A stretch of 64,000 nt of DNA from Cepaea nemoralis (GCA_014155875.1 JACEFZ010002085.1:38501-102500), one strand, 5' to 3'. Shown: positions 11,041 through 21,192, numbered from the stretch's first letter. The notes: generated by a model not told the origin, from the sequence alone. A program made the numbers and translations.

Positions 11041-12401
11041 ATATCCCTGCCATCTTATATCCTGTCATCTTATATCCCTGTCAGTTTATATCCCTGTCAT
11101 CTTGTATCCCTGTCATCTTATATCCCCGTCTTCTTGTATCCCTGTCATCTTATATCCCTGTCATCTTATATTCTCATCATCTTATATCCCTGTCATCTTA
11201 TATCCCTGTCATCTTATATCCCTGTCATCTTATATCCCTGTCATCTTATATCCCTGTCATCTTATATCCTTGTCATCTTATATCCCCGTCATCTTATATC
11301 CCCGTCAGCTTATATCCCTGTCATCTTATATCCCTGTCAGCTTATATCCCTGTCATCTTATATCCCTGTCATCTTATATCCCCGTCAGCTTATATCCCTG
11401 TCATCTTATGTCCCTGTCATCTTATATCCCTGTCATCTTATATCCCTGTCATCTTACATCCCTGTCATCTTATATCCCCGTCATCTTATATCCCTGTCAT
11501 CTTATATCCCTGTCATCTTATAACCCTGTCTTCTTATATCCCTGTCATCTTATATCCCTGTCATTATATTTCCCTGTCATCTTATATCCCTGTCATCTTA
11601 TATCCCTGCCATCTTATATCCCTGTCATCTTATATCTCTGTCATCTTATATCCCCGTCAGCTTATATCCCTGTCATCTTATATCCCTGTCTTCTTATATC
11701 CCTGTCATCTTATATCCCTGTCATATTATATCCCTGTCATTATATTTCCCTGTCATCTTATATCCCTGTCATCTTATATCCCTGCCATCTTATATCCCTG
11801 TCATCTTATATCTCTGTCATCTTATATCCCCGTCAGCTTATATCCCTGTCATCTTATATCCCTGTCTTCTTATATCCCCGTCATCTTATATCCCCGTCAG
11901 CTTATATCCCTGTCATCTTATATTCCCTGTCATCTTACATCCCTGTCATCTTATATCCCCGTCAGCTTATATCCCTGTCAGCTTATATCCCTGTCATTAT
12001 ATTTCCCTGTCATCTTATATCCTTGTCATCTTATATCCCTGCCATCTTATATCCTGTCATCTTATATATCTGTATCTTATATCCCCGCATTAATCCCTGT
12101 CATCTTATATCCTGTCTTCTTATATCCTGTCATTTATATCCACTGTCATATTATATCCCTGTCATTATATTTCCCTGTCATCTTATATCCCTGTCATATC
12201 CCTGCCATCTTATATCCCCGTCAGCTTATATCCCTGTCATCTTATATCCCTGTCTTCTTATATCCCTGTCATATTATATCCCTGTCATATTATATCCCTG
12301 TCATATTATATCCCTGTCATCTTATTTCCCTGTCATCTTATTTCCCTGTCATCTTATTTCCCTGTCATCTTATATCCCTGTCATCTTATATCCCTGTCAG
12401 T
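11041..12401. repeat. 16-bp minisatellite with higher-order structure
   Basis: About 85 units of ttatatccctgtcatc with point variants (ccccgtcagc, ccctgtcttc, ccctgccatc). A block of 11 variant units starting at 11561 recurs from 11737, a 176-bp higher-order period, and the marker 'tcattatatttccctg' recurs again near 11994 and 12162. The 476-codon open frame is an artefact: sixteen is not a multiple of three and no frame contains a stop. Confidence 0.95.
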
Positions 12402-12545
12402 CTCGACAAGCCAACAGCCTGCACCGGTACACTGTGAATAATGCAGCCGCCAGAATGTCAACACAAAAGTCCTCCACGAAAAATACACTTCATCGTCGAT
12501 GGAATCAGCAGTCACCAGAAAGACTTCATTGACCCGGATTTTATC
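12402..12545 (-). repeat. Fragment of dispersed family D
   Basis: The reverse complement matches 53000-53105, for example the block around gtgtacctgtgcgggctg (there) against a reverse copy of caccggtacactgtg (here). The family is also present at 30530-30975. Confidence 0.6.
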
Positions 12546-12632
12546 CCATATGGCTCAGTCATTTTAATTCCATATTATATATTTTACTAATATAGCATTA
12601 GTTTTATGATACTATAGTCTTATGTCGCCGGC

Positions 12633-13277
12633 TGCCTGGCCGAGGGATTAGCAGCTTTCTCCGTTAATCCCGAATACTCTCGTGGTCGACGTGAGCGGAC
12701 GAGAATTAGAAGTGGTTCGAGTCACGCTAGTGACTTATGAGAGTATGGAGCCGGTCGCTCAGAAAGTCGTGGCGTGCCGATGAGCGTAATCTAGCCTAGG
12801 AATCAACATACAGCTGAACAAGTGGTCTCGAGGTATGGTGTCCGCCTCGAGTGCTGGAGGTCCCGGGTTCAGGCCCCGGTGAGGACCGGGATTTATTTAA
12901 AAAATCCACCTGGACTTCTAGCAATAAAATTTTCCCATGGTCTCTGGTAGTGAGAATCGGACGCCCGTGGGTATTGTTGAGCACGTAAAAATCCCTTGGC
13001 AGTTGGAAATCGAAAAAGAGTAGCCTAACAGCGCTGCCCGGGCAAAAATTCGAGTTAAAAATCTACCCAAAGCATTTCAGGATTCCTCGCCGATGCAACG
13101 GAGTTCGTGTACTGAATTTCTCCAGATTCAGGTTTGAGTTAGGAGGAAAACGGAGCACTTATGGGTTAAACCGTGTGCCATGATGCTGATCCAACGACTA
13201 AACGACTAATAAAGCTGAAAGATGCTGGTGTTGACCGCAATATACCGAAAAAGGATGGAAACGCGGGAAAGAAAAAT
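12633..13277 (+). mobile_element. SINE-A copy interrupted by SINE-B
   Basis: The head ctgcctggccgaggg resembles a tRNA A box and ggttcgagtcac a B box; the body then runs cggtcgctcagaaag and, after the interruption, gatgctggtgttgaccgc. Together 12633-12818 and 13220-13277 align with the uninterrupted copy at 19925-20139. The intruder carries an agctgaa duplication at both ends. Confidence 0.8.
12819..13212 (+). mobile_element. SINE-B, full-length, nested insertion
   Basis: The tRNA-like head holds tggtctcgaggtatggtg and a B box cccgggttcaggcc. The body includes aaaaatcccttggcagtt and gaaatcgaaaaagagtag; the end is aacgactaaacgactaa. The target duplication agctgaa occurs at 12812-12818 and 13213-13219. 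A second full copy lies inverted at 62980-63375. Confidence 0.85.
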
Positions 13278-13286
13278 AGTCTTATG

Positions 13287-13585
13287 TCACTATAGTCTTA
13301 TATCACCACAGTCTCATATCACTAAGTTCTTATATATCATTATAGTCTTATATCACTAAAGTCTTGTATCCCTAAAGTCTTATATCACTTTAGTCTTGTA
13401 TCACTATGGTCTCATATCATTATAGTCTTATATCACTAAAGTCTTGTATCCCTAAAGTCTTATATCACTATAGTCTTGTATCTCTATGGTCTCATATCAT
13501 TATAGTCTTATATCACTAAAGTCTTGTATCCCTAAAGTCTTATATCACTATAGTCTTGTATCACTATGGTCTCATATCATTATAG
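13287..13585. repeat. 16-bp minisatellite, second array, left part
   Basis: Units such as ttatatcactatagtc and tatccctaaagtctta, partly in three-unit groups (Ta-tagtc, aaagtc, tggtc). It has the same length and the shared ttatatc start as the array at 11041-12401, suggesting common ancestry. Confidence 0.9.
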
Positions 13586-13853
13586 TTAGTTAGTTAGTTA
13601 GTCGACAGATCATCCTCGTTGCACATCGAACCATTCAGTCCATAAGTGCTCGGATCCCCTCCTCAGCAAATCCCGCAGCCTGTAGCGGCTAACGACGCCA
13701 GTTCTGTGTTGGTTTATCAATCTTCTTTGGCTTCCTGCGTAGTGTTCTTGTTTGGCCACCCCTCTTTTAATTTGCTGCTCCCGCAGTCTGGCCATTGTTG
13801 TAGATTCACAGTTAAATTCGTGGTATTTATTATTCATTTTGGTGGTATTAAAT
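13586..13853 (-). mobile_element. LINE-N 3' fragment inserted in the 16-bp array
   Basis: The minus-strand translation GVVSRYRLRDLLRRGSEHLW matches the C-terminus of the copy at 54989-55671. The 3' tail is (ACTA)n on the minus strand. The flanks carry tcattatag at 13577-13585 and 13854-13862, a 9-bp target duplication. The last 40 bp on the right do not match the sister copy and may be extra target or filler. Confidence 0.85.
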
Positions 13854-13862
13854 TCATTATAG

Positions 13863-14070
13863 TCTTATATCACTAAAGTCTTGTATCCATAAAGTCTTAT
13901 ATCACTATAGTCTTGTATCACTATCGTCTCATATCATTATAGTCTTATATCACTATTGTCTTGTATCCCTAAAGTCTTATTTCACTATAGTCTTGTATCA
14001 CTATGGTCTCATATCATTATAGTCTTATATCACTATCGTCTTATACCACATTAGTCTTATATCACCATAG
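13863..14070. repeat. 16-bp minisatellite, second array, right part
   Basis: Continues the array of 13287-13585 beyond the LINE insertion, with the same ttatatcacta/tagtc units. Confidence 0.9.
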
Positions 14071-14204
14071 TTTGATCAGAAGCCATCACTGCAACTTAGT
14101 GACAGAGCGAGGGACTAGAAATCAGTGGTCAGACGATTTGGAAACTGACGGTTTTGCGTTGATTCCAATGGTATGGACGTCAGTCGTTCAGCTTTCCGCT
14201 GGAT

Positions 14205-14695
14205 GGAGATACGATACAGATACACATCGTGATTGTAACTGACTCAGAAAGCATGCTGAGGAAGGTGAGGACAGGCATGCTTCGTGCAGAGTGGCTTGCT
14301 TCGCTTCGGAGGTCACGGGTGGCAAGCATCGCCTGGATCTTTTCTCCGGGGCATGCCGGTGTGCTGGGGAATGAACAGACAGACAGATTGGCTGGCTCTG
14401 CAAAACTTTGTGGAGTATTGATGCATGACAATGCAGACGTTGGAGCACGTGTACACCTCGGAGGAGCAAATGGATCATCATGGTCTGGCAAGAATGAGGC
14501 AGCGAGGAGAGACGAGCGGATGTGGCCGACGCTCGACGCTCAGAGGAAAGGCTAGACGGACATATAATCAGATTGCTACTGGTACTATTGGTGTTGGAAC
14601 TCTTCGCTGGCTGCTGAGGATGGGGACGGAGCGCCTATGGAAATGCCCCGAATGTTGTGATGTTGGTTCCTAGATCAATCAATCAATCAATTGTT
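14205..14695 (+). pseudogene. LINE-M RNase H and 3' end
   Basis: The frame from about 14229 reads IVTDSESMLRKVRTGMLRAE, then WIFSPGHAGVLGNEQTDRLAG. These fit the 'TDS', 'PGHAG..GNE.AD' segments of the RNase H domain found in several non-LTR retrotransposon clades (I, R1, Nimb and relatives), which would remove template RNA. A second frame continues after about 14425 with 'ERLWKCPEC' near the end, so there is at least one frame change. The element ends in an (ATCA)n tail at 14670-14692. Related copies: 28836-29066, 29890-30058 and 31765-33781, all on the minus strand. Confidence 0.75.
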
Positions 14696-14734
14696 CAGAA
14701 AGCGATGACATACTTTTTTTTTTTAATGTTGCAC

Positions 14735-14890
14735 ATCCATTACAGGACGCTGCAGTCAACACCAGCATTTTTCAGCAGCTGTTGATGTATTAGGCAATTT
14801 TTACGTTCAGTAGTTTGCCATTGCTGTCTGAACGGCCGGCTAACATACCCCCGTAAGTTACTAACGCGGCGCGATCCGCTACCGCAACAA
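14735..14890 (-). mobile_element. SINE-A fragment
   Basis: Contains tacaggacgctgcagtc and ttacgttcagtagtttgcc, the reverse complement of the SINE-A body seen forward at 22500-22600 and 53780-53880. The head region is lost or diverged past 14880. Confidence 0.75.
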
Positions 14891-15605
14891 ATTTGTTAAC
14901 CCCTTGGAGACCAGCTACTAAATGGCACACTACTAAATGTAACATTTGCCTAGTAAATCATAAACAGTAGACAATGTGTTCAGTGCGACGTCCTGTAAAG
15001 AACATGTAAACTAATTTAACATAATCACATGATGGCTCCGATGTATTCCCTCTTTTCTTCTATTGTACTCGTTTTAGAGGACCAGAATCCACTTCCTCGT
15101 CAATCCTCGGATTTAAACCATTGGCCTTTGTCATGTAAATCTATACTAAACATACGAACACATACATATGTGTGTGTTCGTGTGCGTGCACGCGCTCGAG
15201 CACGCGAACATGCAGGCATGATTGCCAGATCCTACTTCCCTCCAGGTCAAAGGTTAGAAGCGAGGCCACGAAGACAAGAGAAAGAGAAGCAACGTACGGG
15301 CTTCTCGAAACATCATCACATGACGTTTATATACCCTGACAGCCGGGAGGGAACGGGCGGTGTGGAAAGAAAGCGGCGACAGGTGCGTTCCTGTCAGACA
15401 AGGCTGAGATGATGAACATAGGCAGTTGAGTAGATGCAGCGCTAATAACTATACGGTGCACAGGCATTCGGCAGACTTTTTGCGTGCTCACTCTTCTCTG
15501 CGTGTCAGATCTAATTTTCTTCATTGCCCTAGCACTGACACTTACACACATTTGGTACGTGAAACGTAGCGGTAATCCCAAGAAAGGTGCTGCAGTGGCG
15601 TATAT
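14891..15605. other. Unassigned stretch
   Basis: A short GT/GC-rich run lies at 15168-15200. The open frame at 15029-15412 has no recognisable domain and biased composition over that run; I do not call it a gene. Confidence 0.35.
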
Positions 15606-15890
15606 ATTACGTCAGGAGGACCAGTGTCTAAGAGGTTGCGATATTTGCCACAGGCTCAGATGGTACCGGGGTCGATCCCTGCATGGGGCTGGGGATGTAC
15701 TCAAGAGCCATTGTTAACTAATGGTTATCATATGTGCCACTGATCTCTTGGGTAGTGAGATTGGATGTCTAGCCTTCTGGGATAAGGGCGAAAAACTGGT
15801 GTGCAAGTTGTGCAGGTTAAAAATCCCACGGCAGTTGGAAGTCACAAAGAGTAGGCTGAAAGGCCGATGTCATGTCACAGTTGTTAGAGA
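15606..15890 (+). mobile_element. SINE-C with tRNA-like B box
   Basis: A B-box-like ggggtcgatccctg lies at 15668-15681, and the body shares aaaaatccc, ggcagttgga and aaagagtag with SINE-B. Head and outer parts differ from SINE-B, so the two seem to share a central domain. Confidence 0.6.
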
Positions 15891-15957
15891 AAATATACCT
15901 ACCCACGGATAGATTGAACCGTTACCTTGGTTGGAATATGTCTAAAAGAAGTAAAAT

Positions 15958-16770
15958 ACAGCTAGTGCTCGACTTACGACCACGATCGGTCCCGACAGAC
16001 CTGTCGTAATACGATGTGGTCGTAAGTTGAGTACGCTATGTGAAGTGATGTTATAAAAATATTTAAGTTAAATTATATCATAAATTTCTTTTATTATTAT
16101 TATAAATCATAATTTTCGATGTTCAATTTTGTGCCATTTGTATCATCTCTACACCATTTTGTTTCTTATTTTTACATCGTCAGGTTTAAGAAAAACACTG
16201 CATTAACTGTACATGTACAACTGGTTTAATATTTGCAAAACATACAAAATAAAGGTGTGAAAAATACTATAGGAAACATTTTTCCGATCGCAAAACACAT
16301 CAAACTGTCATTAACATCAAAATATATAAACATGTACGAAACATTTTATTGGCCACTGTTGCTTGGCTGCAGATCATTAATGTCGTCATCTAAGGCAGCA
16401 GTGGGGGGTACCGGAGTTGGTGAGCTTTGTCTGAATTGTATGTTTCTTTTTTTCATCGTAAATTTCACGATACGGAAGAAACACATCGTGCGCCATCCGT
16501 TCAATCCTTGCAAATCGTTCGATGTTTGGGTCCATTGCTTCGAAATGTACAAGAAGTTTATTCAGTAAAGATAAACCTTCTGATAATCCCTTAGTGGTGA
16601 ATTTTCTTTCTGGCTCATCCTCTTCTTTCTTGGCTTCTCTTGATTATTGCAGACAACGCCGTTCGACTGATAATTGAGGCAGAAATAAATCTGAAATCTA
16701 ATATGGCTAGTGATTGTGGTCGTAAAGTCGAATGGTTGTAAGTTGCATAGGTCGTATGTCGGCAATCTTC
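15958..16770 (-). mobile_element. Pogo/Tigger-type DNA transposon remnant
   Basis: The left end ctcgacttacgaccacgat is echoed in reverse at about 16715-16740 (gattgtggtcgtaaagtcg), giving imperfect inverted ends; the left end also holds an internal hairpin (cgtaatacg...gtggtcgtaag). On the minus strand near 16440-16560 the frame reads HFEAMDPNIERFARIERMAH and YREIYDEKKKHTIQTKL, reminiscent of the C-terminus of Tigger-like transposases ('Y...YDEKKK.T.Q..L'). Assignment rests on these motifs only. Confidence 0.5.
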
Positions 16771-16829
16771 TATAAATGTAACTACGGGTAGTTAGAGCTG
16801 TTACCTTGGATGGTATATTACGGTCTTTA

Positions 16830-18110
16830 GCAGCAGTCTCCAAGGTGTCAAGATGAATTCCACAGCTTTCATTGAGATTTTCAGAGTGTCTTTAAAGCGC
16901 TTCCTCTGACCGCCTTGGGGACGTTTACAACAAAGCAGCTCGCCGTAAAATATTTGTTTAGGGAGCCTGTGATCTGGCATACAAGTTAAGTGACCAGATC
17001 AGCGAATCTGATTTTTCACTAGTAGAGTGTGGATACTGGACACAGACGCTCTTTCTAGAACTTTAGTGTCTGGGATCTTGTCTTGCCATTTAATCTTCAA
17101 TAGCTTCCTAAGGCAGACTGTGTGCCATTTAATCTTCAATAGCTTCCTAAGGCAGACTGTGTGGAAGTGATTTAATTTCCTGGCATGTCGCTGATAAAAA
17201 AGCCATGTTTCACAAGCATATAGCAGTGTGGATAATGCAACTTCTTTATAGACTTTCAGCTTTGTTTGCAGGCTTATTCCATTTCTGTTCTATACATTCT
17301 TGTACATTCTGCCAAAGGCCGCGCTGGCCTTGGAGATTCTTGCATTCACTTCGTCATCAATTGTAGCAGCTTATGACACAGTGCTGCCAAGATAGGTGAA
17401 TTTGTCCACAACACTTAGTCTATGACCGTTCACCTTGATATTCGGCACGGTGTGATTATTCCCTGGAGCTGGCTGGTACATAACTACAGTCTTCTCCAAG
17501 TTGATATTGAGCCCAAAGTTGGCACAAGCATTTGAGAAAGCTGAAACATTGTGTTGCATGTCTGCCTCTGAGTTGGCATATAGAGCGCAATCATCAGCAA
17601 ACAGCAGTTCTCTGACGGTGTCGCTGTTAGTTTTGGTTTTGGCTTTCAGTCTTCTGAGATTGAACAACTTTCCATCTATGCGGTAGTTGATGTCTATTCA
17701 ATATCATTGTTTTCGAAGGCATTCGTCAGCATTGCTGAAAACATAAGACTGAACAGTGTTGGTGTCAGGACACATCCTTGCTTCAATCCATTGGTGACAG
17801 GAAAGGGCTCAGACAGTTTAGCCACACGATTTGGACAAACGTTTGTGGACAGCCATATTTCGCCATAATCTTCCACAGTCCTTCTCTGCTGACTGTATCA
17901 AAAGCCTTGGTAAGGTCAATGAAAGTGGAGAACATTTCAGAGTTCTGTTCCTGACATTTCTCTTGCTGCTGCCAATCAAATCGTGTCAACAGTTCCTCGT
18001 TCTTCTCTGAAGCCACATTGACTCTCAGGAAGAAGATCTTTGTCGAGATGGGCCGTGAGGCGATTGAGAAGACTTCTTGTGAGTATCTTCCCTGCAATTG
18101 AGAGGTAGAA
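16830..18110 (-). pseudogene. Non-LTR reverse transcriptase, broken
   Basis: Reading the minus strand: FIDLTKAFDTVSREGLWKI (RT palm block with catalytic D) at about 17860-17940, then NGLKQGCVLTPTLFSLMFSA, then the FADD box in RELLFADDCALYAN near 17600, then FTYLGSTVS near 17400 followed by a stop and IDDEVNARISKASAAFGRMY. The C-terminal part continues to about 16830 (LYACETW-, LTCMPDHRLPKQ-type segments). Order and motifs are those of a LINE RT of the Jockey/RTE-like sort with a frame change near 17870 and one internal stop. A 39-bp tandem duplication lies at 17085-17162. Confidence 0.85.
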
Positions 18111-18790
18111 GAAATTGCGTAGAGGTAGACGAAACTGGTGGTTAAGAAATTGGTAAAGATACTCTTTTTATCTGTTCAAATAATTCCCTTATGAAGATTA
18201 AGAAGAAGAAGATATTCTAGGTGAAAGTAAAAGTAGTCCCAAAACAGATACAGCCGCTGGGATACGAAGCGTTAGGCTTCACATAGTCTATATGGGGTGT
18301 AGCGGTCACTTCCCCTCTCGTCGCATTTCCTTCCCGGACAATTCTCATAAAATTCTGATAATTGTCTGGTACCCATGTTTATGAGGCTGGGTTGATCTAC
18401 AGACATACTAATCGGAAAAATAATCTTATCTTTGCTGGGGATTCAACACGGACAAGCTCAGATATACTAGTCAATGTATTATCAGATAGGTTACAACCTC
18501 GCTTTCAACGCATTTTCCTTGCCAATTCATAACAAATTGAAAAATGTATCCTGCCAGGACATTATAAGGCAGGGTCGACCCTAAGTGGCCAAAAATAGCA
18601 AGCCATTGTTTATGAATCGGTGAAAAAATATTGGGTTTGAACTTTATTAGGTCATTGCACTTGCTCCGTTTCTGGGAAGGTTGCGCGGTAGTTTCAATTG
18701 TGAAAGTTGCCAACTTAGAAAATGTGAAGTCGAAGGTGTGCAAGCAGTTAGATATGGATATATAGAGAGGAGTGAGTAGAGTTATACAAT
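18111..18790. other. Unassigned stretch
   Basis: No domain, array or matching copy in the window was recognised. Confidence 0.35.
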
Positions 18791-18792
18791 AA

Positions 18793-19754
18793 CATCGACG
18801 AGGGGAAGTCAATAAGTAAGTCACAAATGGCTGTAGACACATAACCTAATATGATAACAACTTGAAACCAGTTTATTTGTATACATACATTGTCCTTTTA
18901 TTTCTCAACATAATTTCCGCCAACATTGATGCACTTATCTCATCGTTTTATCAGTCGTCCCAAACCTGCCACATAGAACTTTGTGTTCTGTTTTCTAAAC
19001 CACGTTTTCACGTCACATTCAACTTCGGCTTCATTCACGAAATGTCTCGCGCCAGGGTGGGTTTTCAGTGCACCAAAAAGATGGAAATCGCTAGGGGCTA
19101 AGTCGGGGCTGTAAGGTGGATATTCCAGAATTTCCCACCTTAGTTGGTTAAATTTCTCCTGACTAAATCCAGCCGTACGTGGTCTGGCATTGTCATGAAG
19201 AAGCAACACTCCTCTAGTCAGCATTCCTGGACGTTCTCTTCGAATTGAATCATGAAGCATCGATAGAACTTTACAGTATGATTCAGAATTCACATTGTCA
19301 CCTGTCTTCTTGAAATTGGTTAAAAACACTCCTTGACAATCCCAAATCACTGTCAGCATAACATTTCCTGCTGATGGCGTAACCATGAATTTTTGGACAC
19401 AAGGCGAAGAGGGATGTTTCCATTGAATTGAAGCACGCTTTGATTCGGGCTGGTAGTCATCATAAACAGGAAGCATTTCTTTATAAATGTTCTTCGCAGG
19501 CAATCCTTTTGCCCACACAACCAAAAAAAAAAAACGCACAACAGCACGTTGCTCTTTGGTTGTACACTCCGAAAGTACAGTTGCCTGTTTGTTTATGCGC
19601 TGAGCATGTGTATGAGACACCTAGCGCCACCTGACGAACGGGAATATAAAGTTCGATGTTGCTGTCACCTATTGACACCTGTATAAAACACCAACTACAT
19701 TTACCTGCCATCCCACAGAACTGTGTGACCTATTTATAGACTCGCCCTCGTATT
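18793..19754 (-). mobile_element. Mariner element, internally deleted
   Basis: The ends read cgaggggaagtcaataagta (18795) and, on the other strand, cgagggcgagtctataaata (from 19754), agreeing at roughly three of four positions over about 35 bp, so they look like terminal inverted repeats. TA follows the right end as expected for mariner targets; the left TA is not evident. Confidence 0.75.
18935..19620 (-). pseudogene. Mariner transposase with in-frame internal deletion
   Basis: The single open frame of 226 codons starts at 19620 and reads off the end at 18940 before element end. It opens with TKEQRAVVRF and WAKGLPAKNIYKEMLPVY (first helix-turn-helix region) and then jumps to YQPESKR and the catalytic domain. 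The three catalytic aspartates are visible: in TVIWDCQGV, in LLHDNARP and in PYSPDLAPSDFHLFG, with 34 residues between the second and third (D34D). The second DNA-binding helix region and linker are missing, so full-length proteins (about 345 residues) are longer. A homopolymer (ttttttttttttt on the coding strand) adds a Phe run. Transposase would cut and paste the element; this version is unlikely to bind DNA normally. Confidence 0.8.
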
Positions 19755-19924
19755 CCCTCGTTGATTCTCGCTGGATGGACGCAATTCAAAAAGTTAATTA
19801 ACCGGCTCTCGCTTGTAAACCTAATTAAGCTGTTATAATAACACGACTATAATGCTGCGTCCTATACATAGTCGACTCCACTGAGATCAGAGGAATTAAA
19901 ATGATTAGAGACGGGTTTGTCGGA

Positions 19925-20139
19925 ATGTTGAATAATATCCCTATTCTCCGTAATCCCGAATACGCTCGTGGTTAAGTGAGTGCACGAGAATTGGAAGCGG
20001 TTCGAGTCGCACCAGTGACTTATGACAGTACGCTCAGAAAGTCGTGGCGTGCTGATGAGCGTAATCTAGCCTTTGAATCAACATACAACTGAAAGATGTT
20101 GATGTTGACCGCAATATCCTGAAACAGGATGGAAACGCG
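19925..20139 (+). mobile_element. SINE-A copy, uninterrupted
   Basis: Carries ctccgtaatcccgaatac, the B-box-like ggttcgagtcgc, cgctcagaaagtcg and gatgttgatgttgaccgc. It runs into a poly-G of about 22 bases at 20140-20160. Confidence 0.8.
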
Positions 20140-20164
20140 GGGGGGGGGGGGGGGGGGGGGAAAG

Positions 20165-20345
20165 ACTTCACTAAAGCGGTCGGCTAAGAGTTTACCGGTC
20201 TGTCCAATATATTTGATTTTACATCGTGTACTAATAATATCGTATATTAGGTTGCAAGAGTCGCATGTAAATTAATCTTTCATTTCAAAGGTGCCTGAAG
20301 GGAATGCGTTTACCCGTGTCTGAATAACGTGTGTCTTACGGTTAC
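20165..20345 (-). pseudogene. Penelope-like element GIY-YIG endonuclease fragment
   Basis: The minus strand reads CDSCNLIYDIISTRCKIKY then IGQTGKLLADRFSEVF. This follows the pattern of the GIY-YIG endonuclease at the C-terminus of Penelope-like elements ('C..C..VIYLI.C..C...Y.G.TG..L..R'), with IYDI and KYIG as the two halves of the signature. One stop lies just upstream (after FEMKD). Only this domain is visible; no RT part follows in the adjacent sequence. Confidence 0.65.
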
Positions 20346-20934
20346 ATTTAGATGTGCCCACAGATGAAGTAACGTTATAAAACTTGGAGCCCGACGCTTT
20401 TCAGACTTTTATGTGAATTCTAGTGAAAGGACATGCGACGAGGAAGACAACTGGTCACTCAACACCATATATCCTGTCCTAGAATATGCGAACGCTTAGT
20501 ACTTCACTCCCCAAAGGCGATATCTGTTATGGCATTCATTTTACCTGTAAACTGAACACAGGACATCTTGATTTTCACCCTCACTTCAAAGATACCTACA
20601 AGATGGGGATCATTACAGATAGAAAACATGCACTGAATTAAGCAGACTATGACAAGAACACATCAAACCTGTCGAAACGATCTCTACTGTGTGATCTTAT
20701 GGGTTTGATCATAAAAGAGATAATTTTGAAAGTTGAAACTTTGCGCATGATTACCCAGATTGCAGAGTTAGTGATGAGGCAGAAAATAAGCCAAGTGTGA
20801 TATGTTTCCATGACGATCTTAAGGTGTGATTTAAAGGTTGAGCTGTTTTTAAGTTATAACGCTGTACTTTATTATTAACATTGCGGAGCTACAGATGAGA
20901 TGGGCAGTAATGCATGTTCTAACATCTTTCTTAG
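20346..20934 (+). other. Intron sequence ahead of exon 1
   Basis: No coding pattern. The 3' splice site preceding the exon is aacatctttcttag at 20921-20934, with a pyrimidine-rich tract. Confidence 0.5.
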
Positions 20935-21103
20935 GTGATCTGATAGCGATTGTTAGAAGGAGAGAGGATGAGAGCGACCGACTAAAGAGGGAGGTGAAGT
21001 ACCTGAATTCACAGCTTCGGGAGCTCAAGGATGAAAGCAGAAGGATGGAGATGGACTTGCTTCAGGAGCTTGATATGCTGCACGATAAAAATAGTGTCAT
21101 GAG
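20935..21103 (+). CDS. Host gene exon 1 of 3 seen: coiled-coil protein
   Basis: The exon is bounded by ttcttag on the left and gtgagt at 21104 on the right. It begins with two bases of a split codon and ends with two bases (ag) of another. Between them 55 codons read DLIAIVRRREDESDRLKREV, then KYLNSQLRELKDESRRME, then MDLLQELDMLHDKNSVM: highly charged, without helix breakers, with leucines at heptad-like spacing, so a parallel coiled coil is likely. The first base of the next exon completes AGT (Ser). I do not recognise the protein; scaffold or motor-adaptor families would fit the composition, but that is only a guess. Exons upstream lie outside or were not detectable. Confidence 0.75.
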
Positions 21104-21131
21104 GTGAGTGTGAAGGCTTACGTCGGTTATA

Positions 21132-21132
<1 letters not shown>

Positions 21133-21163
<31 letters not shown>

Positions 21164-21192
21164 ATTGTATGTATATATATGTGTGTGTGTGG
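21133..21192. repeat. GT microsatellite
   Basis: Interrupted (gt)n run about 30 bases after the splice donor. Confidence 0.9.

Noticed and set aside
11102..12532. 476-codon open frame, apparently a long repetitive protein
   Set aside because: It lies over a 16-bp non-coding minisatellite; every frame is open because the unit lacks stops, and the composition just repeats the unit.
12821..12893. A genuine tRNA gene
   Set aside because: The A and B boxes belong to SINE-B: a second copy with the same body exists at 62980-63375, and there is no tRNA-like 3' end.
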